This document shows positions 6,589-15,588 of a stretch of DNA of 64,000 nucleotides, in pieces. Every line of letters begins with the position of its first letter. Within the stretch, counting starts at the first letter, position 1. Both the position numbers and the translations under genes were made by a program. The DNA comes from Collinsella sp. AM18-10 (GTDB lineage: Bacteria; Actinomycetota; Coriobacteriia; Coriobacteriales; Coriobacteriaceae), in contig NZ_QRJO01000003.1 in the NCBI RefSeq assembly GCF_003471585.1, positions 1 to 64,000 on the forward strand. Reading direction: 5' to 3'. The notes below the pieces were generated by a model, which saw only the letters and a program-made list of their open reading frames with translations, was not told the origin of the DNA and searched no databases.

Positions 6589-7974
6589 ATGACTAAAGAA
6601 CTCGATTTTGATGCCATTAAGGCTGCTGCGGAGTCTCATCGTGCTGATATGACTCGCTTCCTGCGCGCCATGATCTCTCACCCCTCTGAGTCCTGCGAGG
6701 AGGGTGAGGTTGTCGCCTGCATCAAGGCCGAGATGGAGAGCCTCGGCTATGACGAGGTCAAGGTCGACGGCCTGGGCAACGTTATGGGCTTTATGGGCGA
6801 GGGCGACAAGATCATTGCCATCGACTCCCACATCGACACCGTCGGCATCGGCAACATCGAGAACTGGGATGCCGATCCCTATGAGGGCTACGAGACCGAC
6901 GAGATCATCTACGGCCGCGGCGGCTCCGACCAGGAGGGCGGCATGGCTTCTGCTACCTATGCTGCCAAGATGATGAAGGACATGGGCCTCATCCCCGAGG
7001 GCTACAAGATCATGGTCGTCGGCACCGTCCAGGAAGAGGACTGCGACGGCATGTGCTGGCAGTACATCTACAACAAGGACGGCATTAAGCCCGAGTTCGT
7101 TATTTCCACCGAGCCCACCGACGGCGGCATCTATCGCGGTCACCGCGGCCGCATGGAGATCCGCGTCGACGTTCACGGCACCTCCTGCCACGGTTCCGCT
7201 CCCGACCGCGGCGACAACGCCATCTACAAGATGGCCGACATCATCGCCGACGTCCGCGCCCTCAACAACAACGGCTGCGACGAGTCGACCGACATCAAGG
7301 GCCTCGTCAAGATGCTCGACCCCAAGTACAACCCCAAGCACTACGAGGATGCCCGCTTCCTGGGCCGCGGCACCTGCACCGTCAGCCAGATCTTCTACAC
7401 CAGCCCCAGCCGCTGCGCCGTCGCTGACTCCTGCGCCATCTCCATCGACCGCCGCATGACCGCCGGTGAGACCTGGGAGTCCTGCCTGGACGAGATCCGC
7501 AACCTGCCGGCCGCCAAGAAGTACGGCGACGACGTGAAGGTCTCCATGTACATGTACGACCGTCCGTCCTGGACCGGCGAGGTCTACGAGACCGAGGCTT
7601 ACTTCCCCACGTGGATCAACAAGGAGACCGCTCCGCACGTCAAGGCCCTCGTCGACGCCCACAAGGCCATGTTCGGTGACGAGCGCATCGGCTGCGAGCC
7701 CAGCATGGACAAGCGCACCGGTCGTCCGCTGTGCGACAAGTGGACCTTCTCCACGAACTGCGTCTCTATCCAGGGCCGCTATGGCATCCCCTGCGTCGGC
7801 TTTGGCCCGGGTGCCGAGTCTCAGGCTCACGCTCCCAACGAGGTCACCTACAAGGACGACCTGGTCACCGCTGCCGCCATGTATGTGGCTGCCCTGAACC
7901 TCTACGATCCGAGCCAGGCCGATGGCGACGCCACCGTCTTCCGCGCCGGTCTGACCAACAACAAGATCGACTAG
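6589..7974 (+). CDS. ygeY: YgeY-type M20 metallohydrolase (peptidase/deacylase family)
   Basis: 461 residues. The ATG at 6589 is chosen over a TTG at 6580 because GAAAGG (6574-6579) is correctly spaced only for the ATG. M20 family features: [10 protein letters not shown] with H81 and D83 as metal ligand and catalytic aspartate, [10 protein letters not shown], and TVQEEDCDG carrying the catalytic and metal-binding glutamates; [13 protein letters not shown] belongs to the dimerisation domain. Members hydrolyse amide or carbamoyl bonds of small amino-acid derivatives. Its place between ygeX and ygeW suggests it acts on a ureido or acyl derivative of diaminopropionate. The substrate assignment is inferred. 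Confidence 0.87.
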   Translation: MTKELDFDAIKAAAESHRADMTRFLRAMISHPSESCEEGEVVACIKAEMESLGYDEVKVDGLGNVMGFMGEGDKIIAIDSHIDTVGIGNIENWDADPYEGYETDEIIYGRGGSDQEGGMASATYAAKMMKDMGLIPEGYKIMVVGTVQEEDCDGMCWQYIYNKDGIKPEFVISTEPTDGGIYRGHRGRMEIRVDVHGTSCHGSAPDRGDNAIYKMADIIADVRALNNNGCDESTDIKGLVKMLDPKYNPKHYEDARFLGRGTCTVSQIFYTSPSRCAVADSCAISIDRRMTAGETWESCLDEIRNLPAAKKYGDDVKVSMYMYDRPSWTGEVYETEAYFPTWINKETAPHVKALVDAHKAMFGDERIGCEPSMDKRTGRPLCDKWTFSTNCVSIQGRYGIPCVGFGPGAESQAHAPNEVTYKDDLVTAAAMYVAALNLYDPSQADGDATVFRAGLTNNKID

Positions 7975-7996
7975 TCCCATTCCTCGGTTTTGTTGA

Positions 7997-8021
7997 GCCG
8001 GGGACAGTTTATGCCCCCGGC
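7997..8021. repeat. GGGGACAG palindrome
   Basis: GCCGGGG (7997-8003) and CCCCGGC (8015-8021) pair around ACAGTTTATGC. It belongs to the family of small palindromes built on GGGGAC seen between many genes of this window (33077, 36143, 47126, 57027). It lies in the 201-nt gap between ygeY and ygeW; the remainder of that gap shows no gene. Confidence 0.45.
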
Positions 8022-8175
8022 ACCTCCTGTTGACTTGGGGCCCGCGGTCGTTATCTCCCATGCTTCCTCGACGGTAGCGGGTCCTCGTCATAGCGCTCTG
8101 CATGTTCTAGCCACACGCGCATGCCGGAGCACATCTACTCATTGCGATCGTTTCATCTTTGGAAAGGATATTTAC

Positions 8176-9378
8176 ATGGACGCTAAGTTTACCGAGCTCG
8201 TCGAGCAGCTGAACGGCCTCGATTTTAAGGGTATGTACGGCAGCGACTTCCTGCACACCTGGGATAAGACCACCGATGAGCTCAAGGCGCTCTACATCGT
8301 CGCCGACGCCCTGCGCGAGCTGCGCGAGAATAACGTTTCGTCCAAGATCTTCGACTCGGGCCTGGCTGTCTCGCTGTTCCGTGACAACTCCACCCGTACG
8401 CGTTTCTCCTTCTCTAAGGCCGCCAACCTGCTCGGTCTTGAGCTGCAGGACCTGGACGAGAAGAAGTCCCAGATCGCTCACGGCGAGACCGTCCGCGAGA
8501 CCGCTACCATGATCTCCTTCATGGCCGACGTCATCGGCATCCGCGACGACATGTACATCGGCAAGGGCGACGCCTACATGGCCGAGGTCTCCGAGTCCGT
8601 CCAGCAGGCTTACGAGGACGGCGTTCTGGATCACCGTCCCACGCTCATCTCCCTGCAGTCCGACTCCGATCACCCCACGCAGTCCTCTGCCGACATGCTC
8701 TACCTCATCAACGAGTTTGGCGGTCTCGAGAACCTCAAGGGTAAGAAGGTTGCCGTCACCTGGGCCTATTCGCCCTCTTACGGCAAGCCGCTGTCCTGCC
8801 CGCAGTCGCTGATCAGCCTGCTGCCCCGCTTTGGCATGGACGTCACCCTGGCCCACCCCGAGGGCTACGACCTCATGCCCGAGGTCGTCGAGCGCGCTAA
8901 GGGCTACACCGCCGAGTCCGGCACCACCTTTAAGCAGGTCAACACCATGGCCGAGGCCTTCGAGGGCGCCGACATCGTGATCCCCAAGAGCTGGGCTCCG
9001 TTTGCCGCCATGGAGAAGCGTACCAACCTGTACGCCGAGGGCGACGACGCCGGCATCGCAGCGCTCGAGAAGGAGCTACTCGCCCAGAACGCCACCCATC
9101 AGGACTGGTGCTCCACGACCGAGCTCATGGAGAAGACCGCCAACGGCCAGGACACCATCTTTATGCATCCGCTACCCGCCGACATCTCCGGTGTCTCCTG
9201 CGAACACGGCGAGGTCAACGCCGACGTCTTCGACATGCATCGTGTGGGCATGTACAAGGAGGCCAGTTACAAGCCGTACGCCATCGCAGCCATGATGTTC
9301 CTGCAGAAGGTTGCCGATCCCGCCGCTACCCTCAAGGCCCTCGACGAGCGCAACACCGCCCGTTGGTTCCAGGCCTAA
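8176..9378 (+). CDS. ygeW: YgeW-type carbamoyltransferase
   Basis: 400 residues, ATG at 8176 after GGAAAGG. It has the aspartate/ornithine transcarbamoylase fold: the carbamoyl-phosphate loop DNSTRTRFSF carries STRTR at 72-76, HPTQSSADM is the second phosphate-binding loop and FMHPLPAD the C-terminal HPLP motif. It matches YgeW, a carbamoyltransferase of unusual specificity encoded beside ygeX and ygeY. In the purine-breakdown model it would run as a phosphorolytic carbamoyl transfer, giving carbamoyl phosphate usable for ATP by carbamate kinase; no carbamate kinase gene (yqeA) is present here. A terminator follows at 9406-9440. Confidence 0.88.
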   Translation: MDAKFTELVEQLNGLDFKGMYGSDFLHTWDKTTDELKALYIVADALRELRENNVSSKIFDSGLAVSLFRDNSTRTRFSFSKAANLLGLELQDLDEKKSQIAHGETVRETATMISFMADVIGIRDDMYIGKGDAYMAEVSESVQQAYEDGVLDHRPTLISLQSDSDHPTQSSADMLYLINEFGGLENLKGKKVAVTWAYSPSYGKPLSCPQSLISLLPRFGMDVTLAHPEGYDLMPEVVERAKGYTAESGTTFKQVNTMAEAFEGADIVIPKSWAPFAAMEKRTNLYAEGDDAGIAALEKELLAQNATHQDWCSTTELMEKTANGQDTIFMHPLPADISGVSCEHGEVNADVFDMHRVGMYKEASYKPYAIAAMMFLQKVADPAATLKALDERNTARWFQA

Positions 9379-9405
9379 AGCAGGGCTGAGGTAAGCCATG
9401 TAAAG

Positions 9406-9440
9406 GGGGCACTCTGCCAACCGGCGGGGTGCCCCTTTTT
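9406..9440 (+). terminator. Terminator after ygeW
   Basis: GGGGCAC (9406-9412) pairs with GTGCCCC (9429-9435) and is followed by five T. It separates the ygeX-ygeY-ygeW unit from the mocA-hyuA unit. Confidence 0.75.
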
Positions 9441-9528
9441 GCATCGTGGGCGTGAGGGATAAGCGCTTTCGATGTAGATGCCCCGCGACGCGAGTTATGG
9501 GTACGATGGCTTCAGGGGAGGTATCGCC

Positions 9529-10143
9529 ATGAAACTTGGTTGCGTCATTATGGCTTCGGGCGAGGGTAAGCGGTTTGGCTCTAACAAGATGCTTGCCGAT
9601 ATCTATGGCGAGCCGTTGATTGCCCGGACCATCGATTCGGTTCCCCAGGGCTTTGACGTCGTGGTTTCGACGCGTTGGCCCGAGGTCGCCCAGATTTGCG
9701 AGGACAAGCATTGCCCGTGCGTGCTGCACGATGGCAAACTGCGCAGCGAAAGCGTCCGTGCGGGCCTTTCGTGGGGAGTCGAACGCAACTGGAAAGGCTG
9801 CCTCTTTTTGCCGGGCGACCAGCCGCTCGTGAGTTCGGATTCATTTGAGGCCATGGTTCGTGCGTTTGACGAGCGTGGTCGCGAGCATCCGGTGCGTCTT
9901 GCGTGCAACGGTGAGCCTTCGAGCCCGGTGCTCTTCCCAAGGCAACTGTTCCCTTCGCTCATGCTTCTCGAGGGCAAGGACGGTGGTGGGTCGATTCTCA
10001 AGGGCCGTACCGACGTCACGTTGGTCGATGCGCGTGCTTACGAGCTGTGGGACGTCGATACCGCCAAGGGACAGCGACGCATAACGGAGCATATCGCCGC
10101 CTGCTCGTATTTTGATCGCGTGGCCGACTGCATCAATCAATAA
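9529..10143 (+). CDS. MocA-like molybdenum cofactor nucleotidyltransferase
   Basis: 204 residues. The ATG at 9529 follows AGGGGAGG (9514-9521); the open frame upstream has no ribosome-binding site. The N-terminal nucleotide-binding motif MASGEGKRFGSNK (8-20) and the central FLPGDQPLVS mark the MobA/MocA NTP-transferase family. MocA attaches CMP to molybdopterin for xanthine-dehydrogenase-type enzymes; the homologue YgfJ is encoded next to yqeB/yqeC in E. coli. Together with yqeC, yqeB and xdhC it implies that the cell makes a molybdenum hydroxylase, probably the purine-processing one. It lies 9 nt before the hydantoinase gene and is likely co-transcribed with it. Confidence 0.82.
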   Translation: MKLGCVIMASGEGKRFGSNKMLADIYGEPLIARTIDSVPQGFDVVVSTRWPEVAQICEDKHCPCVLHDGKLRSESVRAGLSWGVERNWKGCLFLPGDQPLVSSDSFEAMVRAFDERGREHPVRLACNGEPSSPVLFPRQLFPSLMLLEGKDGGGSILKGRTDVTLVDARAYELWDVDTAKGQRRITEHIAACSYFDRVADCINQ

Positions 10144-10152
10144 GGAGCAATT

Positions 10153-11520
10153 ATGATCATCATCAAAAACGGCGCGCTCGTGACGCCCCAGGGGCTTCGC
10201 CGCGCCGATCTTGCCATGGATGGCGATAAGATCGTGCGGATCGCCGCGGCGATTGAGCCGGCCGAGGGCGATACCGTCGAGGATGCCGCGGGCTGCTGGG
10301 TGTTCCCGGGCTTTATCGATGGGCACACGCACATGCAGTGCTGGACTGGCATGGACTGGACGGCCGATAGCTTTGAGACCGGTACACGTGCGGCTGCCTG
10401 CGGCGGCACGACGACCATCGTCGACTACGCGACGGCCGATCGCGGCGTGACCATGCCCGATGCCTTGGCCGAGTGGCATCGCCGCGCCGACGGCACCTGC
10501 ACGGCCAACTACGCCTTTCATATGGCACTCGCCGAGTGGAACGAGCGCAACCGCACCGATCTTTCGTCCATGCGCGAGGCGGGCGTATCGTCGTTCAAGA
10601 CCTACTTTGCCTATGACCACCTGCGCTTGGACGATGCCGAGACGCTCGAGGTGCTGGAGGAGCTCAAGCGCGTGGGCGGTATCCTGTGCGTGCATTGCGA
10701 GAACGGCACGCTCGTGAACGAGCTGCAGAAGCGCGTGTACGAGCAGGGGATTCATGGACCCGAGGGACATGCGCTCAGCCGTCCGGATGTGTGCGAGGCC
10801 GAGGCCGTGAGCCGTCTGCTGTATCTGGCGCACCTGGCCGGCGACGCGCCGGTCAACGTGGTGCACCTTTCGACCAAGCTGGGGCTCGAGGCCATCCGTG
10901 CCGCCAAGGCGCGCGGGCAGAAGAATATCTATGTCGAGACCTGCCCTCAGTATCTGATGCTCGACGATACGTGCTACTTGGAGCAGGGTGAGGACGGCTT
11001 TGCGGGCGCCAAGTATGTGATGAGCCCGCCGCTGCGCCATGCGGGTGACCGTGCAGCACTGCGCGAGGCGCTTGTGGCCGGCGAGATCGATACGATTGCG
11101 ACCGACCACTGCAGCTTTAACCTGCACGGGCAAAAGGACCGCGGGCGCGACGACTTCCGCGCGATTCCCAACGGCGGGCCCGGTGTGGAGCATCGCCCCG
11201 TCGCGATCGCTACGAGCTTTGAGGGACAGCTGGGCCCCGAGGACCTCTGCCGCCTGATGAGCGAGAACCCGGCGCGCGTCTTCGGCATGTATCCGCGCAA
11301 GGGCTGTCTTGCCGAGGGTGCCGATGCCGACGTGTGCGTGTGGGATCCAAAGGCGCGCTGGACCATTAGCGCGGCGACGCAGCATCAGGCCGTGGACTAC
11401 ACGCCGCTCGAGGGCTTTGAGGCGCACGGCCGCGCCAAGGCTGTGTTTGTGAACGGCGTGCTGGCCGCGCGCGACGGCGAGCCTACCGGAGCCCAGCCCG
11501 GTCGCTACGTGCCCCGCTAA
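10153..11520 (+). CDS. hyuA: Dihydropyrimidinase/hydantoinase-type amidohydrolase
   Basis: 455 residues, start after AAGGAG. All ligands of the binuclear amidohydrolase centre can be placed: GHTHMQ (H58, H60), the carboxylated lysine in SSFKTYF (K149), the histidines in CVHCEN and VVHLST, and D318 in ATDHCSF. These enzymes open cyclic ureides (hydantoins, dihydropyrimidines, allantoin). The neighbours match E. coli hyuA (ygeZ), so it probably opens a ring intermediate of anaerobic purine breakdown and feeds ureido compounds to YgeY/YgeW/YgeX. Exact substrate unknown. An extended palindrome rather than a T-rich terminator follows. Confidence 0.87.
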   Translation: MIIIKNGALVTPQGLRRADLAMDGDKIVRIAAAIEPAEGDTVEDAAGCWVFPGFIDGHTHMQCWTGMDWTADSFETGTRAAACGGTTTIVDYATADRGVTMPDALAEWHRRADGTCTANYAFHMALAEWNERNRTDLSSMREAGVSSFKTYFAYDHLRLDDAETLEVLEELKRVGGILCVHCENGTLVNELQKRVYEQGIHGPEGHALSRPDVCEAEAVSRLLYLAHLAGDAPVNVVHLSTKLGLEAIRAAKARGQKNIYVETCPQYLMLDDTCYLEQGEDGFAGAKYVMSPPLRHAGDRAALREALVAGEIDTIATDHCSFNLHGQKDRGRDDFRAIPNGGPGVEHRPVAIATSFEGQLGPEDLCRLMSENPARVFGMYPRKGCLAEGADADVCVWDPKARWTISAATQHQAVDYTPLEGFEAHGRAKAVFVNGVLAARDGEPTGAQPGRYVPR

Positions 11521-11544
11521 CGGGGGCTGCCGGACCCCCTTCGC

Positions 11545-11611
11545 AGTTGCGGTGGAATAGTTCCTGTTTAGCCGCCAAATAGGTCGTTTCAGGAACTATT
11601 CCACCGCAACT
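11545..11611. repeat. Long palindrome (22-bp arms), copy 1
   Basis: The arms at 11545-11566 and 11590-11611 are perfectly complementary over 22 bp, beginning AGTTGCGGTGGAATA, with a 23-nt loop. A related, more diverged copy with the same outer arm TTGCGGTGAAATA lies at 14341-14403. It sits between the converging hyuA and yqeC genes and could terminate both, but the shared outer sequence points to a dispersed palindromic element. Confidence 0.7.
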
Positions 11612-11636
11612 TATAGGCCTGCTGGGGCAGCGCCAG

Positions 11637-12371
11637 CTACTTGAGGCTGGTGGCGATGACGGGGCGGCCGAAGGTAGCCTCGAAGCGGTCGGCCATAGCC
11701 GGGTCGCTGAGCGTGTTGACTTGGTTGAGCATGACGCGTGCGGTGCTGAGCTTCAGTGCCTGCATCTCGGCATTGAGCACCTGGGCGACGCGCTCGGGCG
11801 TGGCGATGTCGGTGAGCTCGCAGCCGCAACGCTCGCAAAAGAGCTCGGGGCGGTGGACGGCTTCGTTGATGGGCTTGCCGAGCCCCGAGGCGCCGACGAT
11901 CCAGACGATGTTGGCGGTGCCAGAGGGAATCACCGGCTCCCAGGCGGCGTGGGCCTTGAGCGGGAGTCGCTTGCTGCCGTCCGCCTCGGCCAACACATAG
12001 TCAAAGCGTTGTGCCAGCTCGTTGAGCGGCTCGGCGGGGGCGGAGAGCTTGCCTGCCTCCGGGTCCAAAACACCCGCCTGGCAGATGCTTCCGCGCGCAA
12101 GGCCCGCGCAGGCCTCGCAGGTACAACCGGGGACATGCGAGGCGCTCGGCTTCCAGGGCGCGGCGTCCAGGCGACGACTCGACCCGTCCCATGGCACGCC
12201 GGCAACGGGAAGCATATGCGTGGTGGTGCAGAGGAGCACGCGCCCGCCGCCGCGCATGAGCTCGAGACCCAGCATCTTCAGCAACGTCGACTTGCCGCCG
12301 CTGCCGATAATCGCGGTAATGCCCGGCTCGATCTTGAGCGCGGAGGCAAGGTTTCCGCTCGTCGTTTCCAT
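11637..12371 (-). CDS. yqeC: Selenium cofactor biosynthesis protein YqeC
   Basis: 244 residues. N-terminal P-loop IIGSGGKST (21-29) and the family signature LAEADGSKRLPLKAH, with NEAVHRPELF further on, identify YqeC. YqeC and YqeB accompany selenium-dependent molybdenum hydroxylases and are thought to help make or insert the labile selenium cofactor. An insertion with a CTCEAC cysteine pair lies near residues 83-88 and CERCGC near 178-183, possible metal or selenium-binding sites. The gene is the only minus-strand member of the cluster, divergent from yqeB across a 102-nt AT-rich gap that contains TATAAT at 12385-12390. Confidence 0.85.
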   Translation of the reverse strand: METTSGNLASALKIEPGITAIIGSGGKSTLLKMLGLELMRGGGRVLLCTTTHMLPVAGVPWDGSSRRLDAAPWKPSASHVPGCTCEACAGLARGSICQAGVLDPEAGKLSAPAEPLNELAQRFDYVLAEADGSKRLPLKAHAAWEPVIPSGTANIVWIVGASGLGKPINEAVHRPELFCERCGCELTDIATPERVAQVLNAEMQALKLSTARVMLNQVNTLSDPAMADRFEATFGRPVIATSLK

Positions 12372-12473
12372 CTGTTCACCGCCGTATAATACTGTGATAA
12401 TAAATAATCATCAGAGCAGCGGTCGAACCGCTTTTGCTCTGCTCAAACCGTAGCACAGGGAGGTGCCCCGGGA

Positions 12474-13268
12474 ATGCTCGTTTATGTTCGCGGCGCCGGC
12501 GATATCGCCACGGGCGTCGCTGCCCGTTTGGTACGCGCCGGCGTGTCGGTCGTTATGGCCGATATCGCGGTTCCCACGTGCATCCGCCGCACAATCAGTT
12601 TTTGCGAGGCCATTCGCCTGGGCGAGGTCGAGGTCGAGGGCATTCGCGCTCGCTTGGCGCAGACGTCGGCCGAGGCGCTTGAGATTACCGAGGCGGGGGA
12701 TGTCGCCGTGGTGGTGGACCCCCAGGCCAAGATGCTCGATGAGCTTAAACCCGCGGCTGTGGTCGACGCGATTCTGGCCAAGCGCAATCTGGGCACCACG
12801 CGCGACATGGCGCCTGCCGTCATCGCCGTGGGGCCGGGCTTTACCGCGCCGGTTGACTGCGACGCCGTGGTCGAGACCATGCGCGGGCATTTTCTCGGAC
12901 GTGTCATTACCCAAGGTTCGCCCCAGCCCAACACGGGCGTGCCGGGCATTATCGCCGGCTATGGCAAGGAGCGCGTTATCCACAGCCCCGCCGCCGGTGT
13001 GTTTCGGTCCGACCGCGCAATCGGCGACATCGTGAGCGCCGGAGACGTGATTGGCTACGCGGGCGATACACCCATGTGCACGCAGATCGATGGCTGTCTG
13101 CGCGGGCTTTTGGCGAACGGTGTGCAGGTGACTGAGGGCTTTAAATGCGCCGATGTCGATCCGCGCGGCGATGCCAGCTATATCAACTACATTTCGGACA
13201 AAGCGACGTCGGTCGGCGGCGGCGTGCTCGAGGCGCTCGCCATGCTCACCGGTGTATTCCAGGGATAG
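12474..13268 (+). CDS. yqeB: Selenium-dependent molybdenum hydroxylase maturation protein YqeB
   Basis: 264 residues; start preceded by GGGAGG. The N-terminal Rossmann-like motif VRGAGDIATGVAARL and the later SPAAGVFRSDRAIGDIVSAGD are characteristic of the YqeB (EF2563) family, which is strictly associated with selenium-dependent molybdenum hydroxylases. It is followed 9 nt later by xdhC. The presence of this pair implies that a selenium-containing hydroxylase is encoded elsewhere in the genome, since no large molybdopterin subunit lies in this window. Confidence 0.87.
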   Translation: MLVYVRGAGDIATGVAARLVRAGVSVVMADIAVPTCIRRTISFCEAIRLGEVEVEGIRARLAQTSAEALEITEAGDVAVVVDPQAKMLDELKPAAVVDAILAKRNLGTTRDMAPAVIAVGPGFTAPVDCDAVVETMRGHFLGRVITQGSPQPNTGVPGIIAGYGKERVIHSPAAGVFRSDRAIGDIVSAGDVIGYAGDTPMCTQIDGCLRGLLANGVQVTEGFKCADVDPRGDASYINYISDKATSVGGGVLEALAMLTGVFQG

Positions 13269-13277
13269 GAAATTGCA

Positions 13278-14321
13278 ATGGAAAAGCTCGATGTGGTGAA
13301 TGCTGCGCTTGGCGCTCTGAAGGCCGGTAAGACGTGCGAGCTGGTGGTAGTTGCCGGCACGGCAGGGTCATCGCCGCGCGGCGTGGGCGCCTGGATGGCC
13401 GTCTTTGCCGATGGCAGCCAAGCGGGCACCATCGGCGGCGGCAAGATTGAGCTCTTTGCGCTGGACGAGGCGCGCGAGCTGCTGGCCGCAGGGCAATCGC
13501 GTCTGGTCCGCTACACCATGGGCGGCGAGAACTCCGATACCGGCATGATCTGCGGCGGAGCCATCTGCCTGTGCTACCTGCATTTGGATGCGACTCAGGC
13601 ACCGTTGTTCCAGGAAATAGCCGACGTCTTGGCCTATCGGCACATCGGCGACTTCGTCATCGACTTTGAGCCGTTTATCGCGAGCGCGCTCGAGGGCGAT
13701 GTGGTTGAGTACCATGGCGAGACATCGCGCCATACCATTGCCGGCTGCCCCGAGCTTTCGCTGGTGGAGGAGGGGAGTAAGGTCACCTACACCAACGCGG
13801 CCTCCGAGATTCCCGCGGCGCACATCGAGACGCTCTGCCCCGAGGGCCTGACCTATATCTTTGGCTGCGGCCACGTGGGTGCTGCGACGGCGCGGGTGCT
13901 CACGGCGGCGGGCTTTGCCGTTGTGGCTTGCGACGACCGCCCCGGCACACTGACCCCCGAATGGGTGCCCGGTGTCTACGACCGTCGTCTGGTCGACTAC
14001 AAGAGCCTGAGCAAGCAGTGCCCCATCGGCCCGCGTGACCTAGTGGTCGTCGCCACGGCGGGTCACAAGTCCGATATCGACGTGGTGATTCAGGCCATGC
14101 ACGCCAAGCCCGCCTATCTGGGCTGTCTGGGTTCGCGCCGCAAGACGGCCTTTGTGCGCGCCCGCCTGGAGCAGGAGGGCTTTACGCAGGACCAGATCGA
14201 CGAGCTGCACCTGCCGATCGGTGCCGCCATCGAGGCCGAGGACCCCGAGGAGATCGCCATCTCCATCGCTGCCGAGATGATTCACCTGCGCCGCACCAAG
14301 CTCGTCCCCCGCAAGCGCTAA
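13278..14321 (+). CDS. xdhC: XdhC-type molybdenum cofactor insertion chaperone
   Basis: 347 residues. The N-terminal XdhC/CoxI domain (residues about 10-80) has GSSPRGVGAWM and GTIGGGKIE; the C-terminal Rossmann domain (about 190-335) has IFGCGHVGAATARVL and LGCLGSRRKTAFVR. The family binds molybdenum cofactor, has it sulfurated, and inserts it into xanthine-dehydrogenase-type enzymes. Cys residues in the Rossmann loop (GCGH) and in MICGGAICLCYL are typical. It forms an operon with yqeB. It is the last gene before the ribosomal-protein cluster, which begins abnormally at rplE. Confidence 0.87.
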   Translation: MEKLDVVNAALGALKAGKTCELVVVAGTAGSSPRGVGAWMAVFADGSQAGTIGGGKIELFALDEARELLAAGQSRLVRYTMGGENSDTGMICGGAICLCYLHLDATQAPLFQEIADVLAYRHIGDFVIDFEPFIASALEGDVVEYHGETSRHTIAGCPELSLVEEGSKVTYTNAASEIPAAHIETLCPEGLTYIFGCGHVGAATARVLTAAGFAVVACDDRPGTLTPEWVPGVYDRRLVDYKSLSKQCPIGPRDLVVVATAGHKSDIDVVIQAMHAKPAYLGCLGSRRKTAFVRARLEQEGFTQDQIDELHLPIGAAIEAEDPEEIAISIAAEMIHLRRTKLVPRKR

Positions 14322-14340
14322 TCGCATCCCCATATATGAG

Positions 14341-14440
14341 TTGCGGTGAAATACGGACTGTTTAAGCTTGTTAAGCCATCAAGCAGTCTCTATTTCACCG
14401 CAATTGCCATTTTCCTCCGTCCTCTAGGGATCAATTTGTG
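14341..14440. repeat. Palindrome copy 2 plus dispersed repeat, before rplE
   Basis: TTGCGGTGAAATA (14341-14353) pairs with 14391-14403 over 13 bp, with a further GACTG/CAGTC pair inside. It is related to the element at 11545-11611. Directly after it, 14410-14440 (TTTTCCTCCGTCC...CTAGGGA) matches most of 57081-57110. The 325-nt gap 14322-14646 holds these repeats, a possible promoter and no gene. Confidence 0.6.
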
Positions 14441-14503
14441 CGGGGGAGTTGTGGAGTTGTGCAGGCAGACGAGGTTTTTCTGGAAATACGCTCCCGATGC
14501 GCG

Positions 14504-14509
14504 TATAGT
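14504..14509 (+). promoter_or_regulatory. Possible -10 box upstream of rplE
   Basis: TATAGT stands 138 nt before rplE in a gap where a ribosomal operon normally continues from rplX. A poor -35 match (TGGAAA, 14481-14486) lies at 17-bp spacing. A promoter is needed here if the operon really begins at rplE. Confidence 0.3.
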
Positions 14510-14646
14510 ACCGATTGTTTTGTCGGCTCCTGCTGCGTCGAGTCCAAACCGCGAAATGCCATGAGCGGCGCGGATGCAGCCAGGAGGCACGAGGACAACC
14601 CATCGTGGCCACGCCCCGTGCTTAAAACCCCAAGAAGGAGTGAACA

Positions 14647-15204
14647 ATGGCAGAAGAGAAGTATGTGCCGCGTCTGAAGACCAAGTACAACAACGAGGTC
14701 AAGCAGCAGCTTCAGGACAAGTTCCAGTACGAGAACGTCATGATGATCCCCAAGTTTGAGAAGATCGTCGTGAACATGGGTGTCGGCGAGGCCGCTACCG
14801 ATTCCAAGGCCATCGACGGTGCCGTGCGCGACCTGCGCGCCATCACCGGCCAGCAGCCGATGATCACCCGTGCCCGCAAGTCCATCGCTACCTTCCGCCT
14901 GCGCGCTGGTATGCCGATCGGCTGCAAGGTTACCCTGCGTGGCGACCGTATGTGGGAGTTCTTCGATCGTCTGACCTCCGTCGCGATCCCCCGTATCCGC
15001 GACTTCCGCGGCATCTCCGCCAAGAGCTTCGACGGCCGTGGTAACTTCTCCATGGGCGTTACCGAGCAGCTCATCTTCCCCGAGATCGACTTCGACTCCG
15101 TCGATCACCAGCGTGGTATGGACATCACTTTCGTGACCACCGCCAACACCGATGAGGAGGCCAAGGCCCTTCTGGACGCCTTCGGTTTCCCGTTCAAGAA
15201 ATAG
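14647..15204 (+). CDS. rplE: 50S ribosomal protein L5
   Basis: 185 residues, ATG after AAGGAG. Full-length L5 with [18 protein letters not shown] near the start and the 5S-rRNA-contacting core [16 protein letters not shown]; ends FPFKK. L5 binds 5S rRNA in the central protuberance. It is the first gene of this spc-operon segment: rplX, which almost always precedes rplE, is absent and xdhC lies upstream instead. Confidence 0.96.
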   Translation: MAEEKYVPRLKTKYNNEVKQQLQDKFQYENVMMIPKFEKIVVNMGVGEAATDSKAIDGAVRDLRAITGQQPMITRARKSIATFRLRAGMPIGCKVTLRGDRMWEFFDRLTSVAIPRIRDFRGISAKSFDGRGNFSMGVTEQLIFPEIDFDSVDHQRGMDITFVTTANTDEEAKALLDAFGFPFKK

Positions 15205-15283
15205 GTTCACCTGCCCTGTAAGCGCCGTTCCCACAAGGGGGCGGCGCTTGGGGCGAACAATACTCTATGTGAGGAGGATATAA

Positions 15284-15469
15284 GTGGCTAAGACATCGAT
15301 GATCGTCAAGTGCAATCGCAAGCAGAAGTTCTCTACTCGTGAGTACACGCGCTGCCAGCGCTGCGGCCGTCCGCACTCTGTGTACCGCAAGTTCGGCCTG
15401 TGCCGTGTCTGCTTCCGCGAGCTTGCACTCAAGGGCGAGCTTCCCGGCGTTAAGAAGGCCAGCTGGTAA
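15284..15469 (+). CDS. rpsZ: 30S ribosomal protein S14, zinc-binding type
   Basis: 61 residues, GTG start. The two CxxC pairs in CQRCGRP and CRVCF form the zinc site of the short S14 type, as opposed to the long zinc-free form. It sits between rplE and rpsH in standard order. The 79-nt gap before it contains an 8-bp hairpin (AAGCGCCG/CGGCGCTT, 15220-15249). Confidence 0.96.
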   Translation: MAKTSMIVKCNRKQKFSTREYTRCQRCGRPHSVYRKFGLCRVCFRELALKGELPGVKKASW

Positions 15470-15588
15470 GTCACTACCAGCGTTTCAAGCATCCGTTTGG
15501 AACAGGGAAAACGCGCTAGTTAGGCTTTGCCGTTAAGGGCGGCGAAGAACCAAGAGCACGTGTTCATCAAGAACGAAGGAGAATCTGT

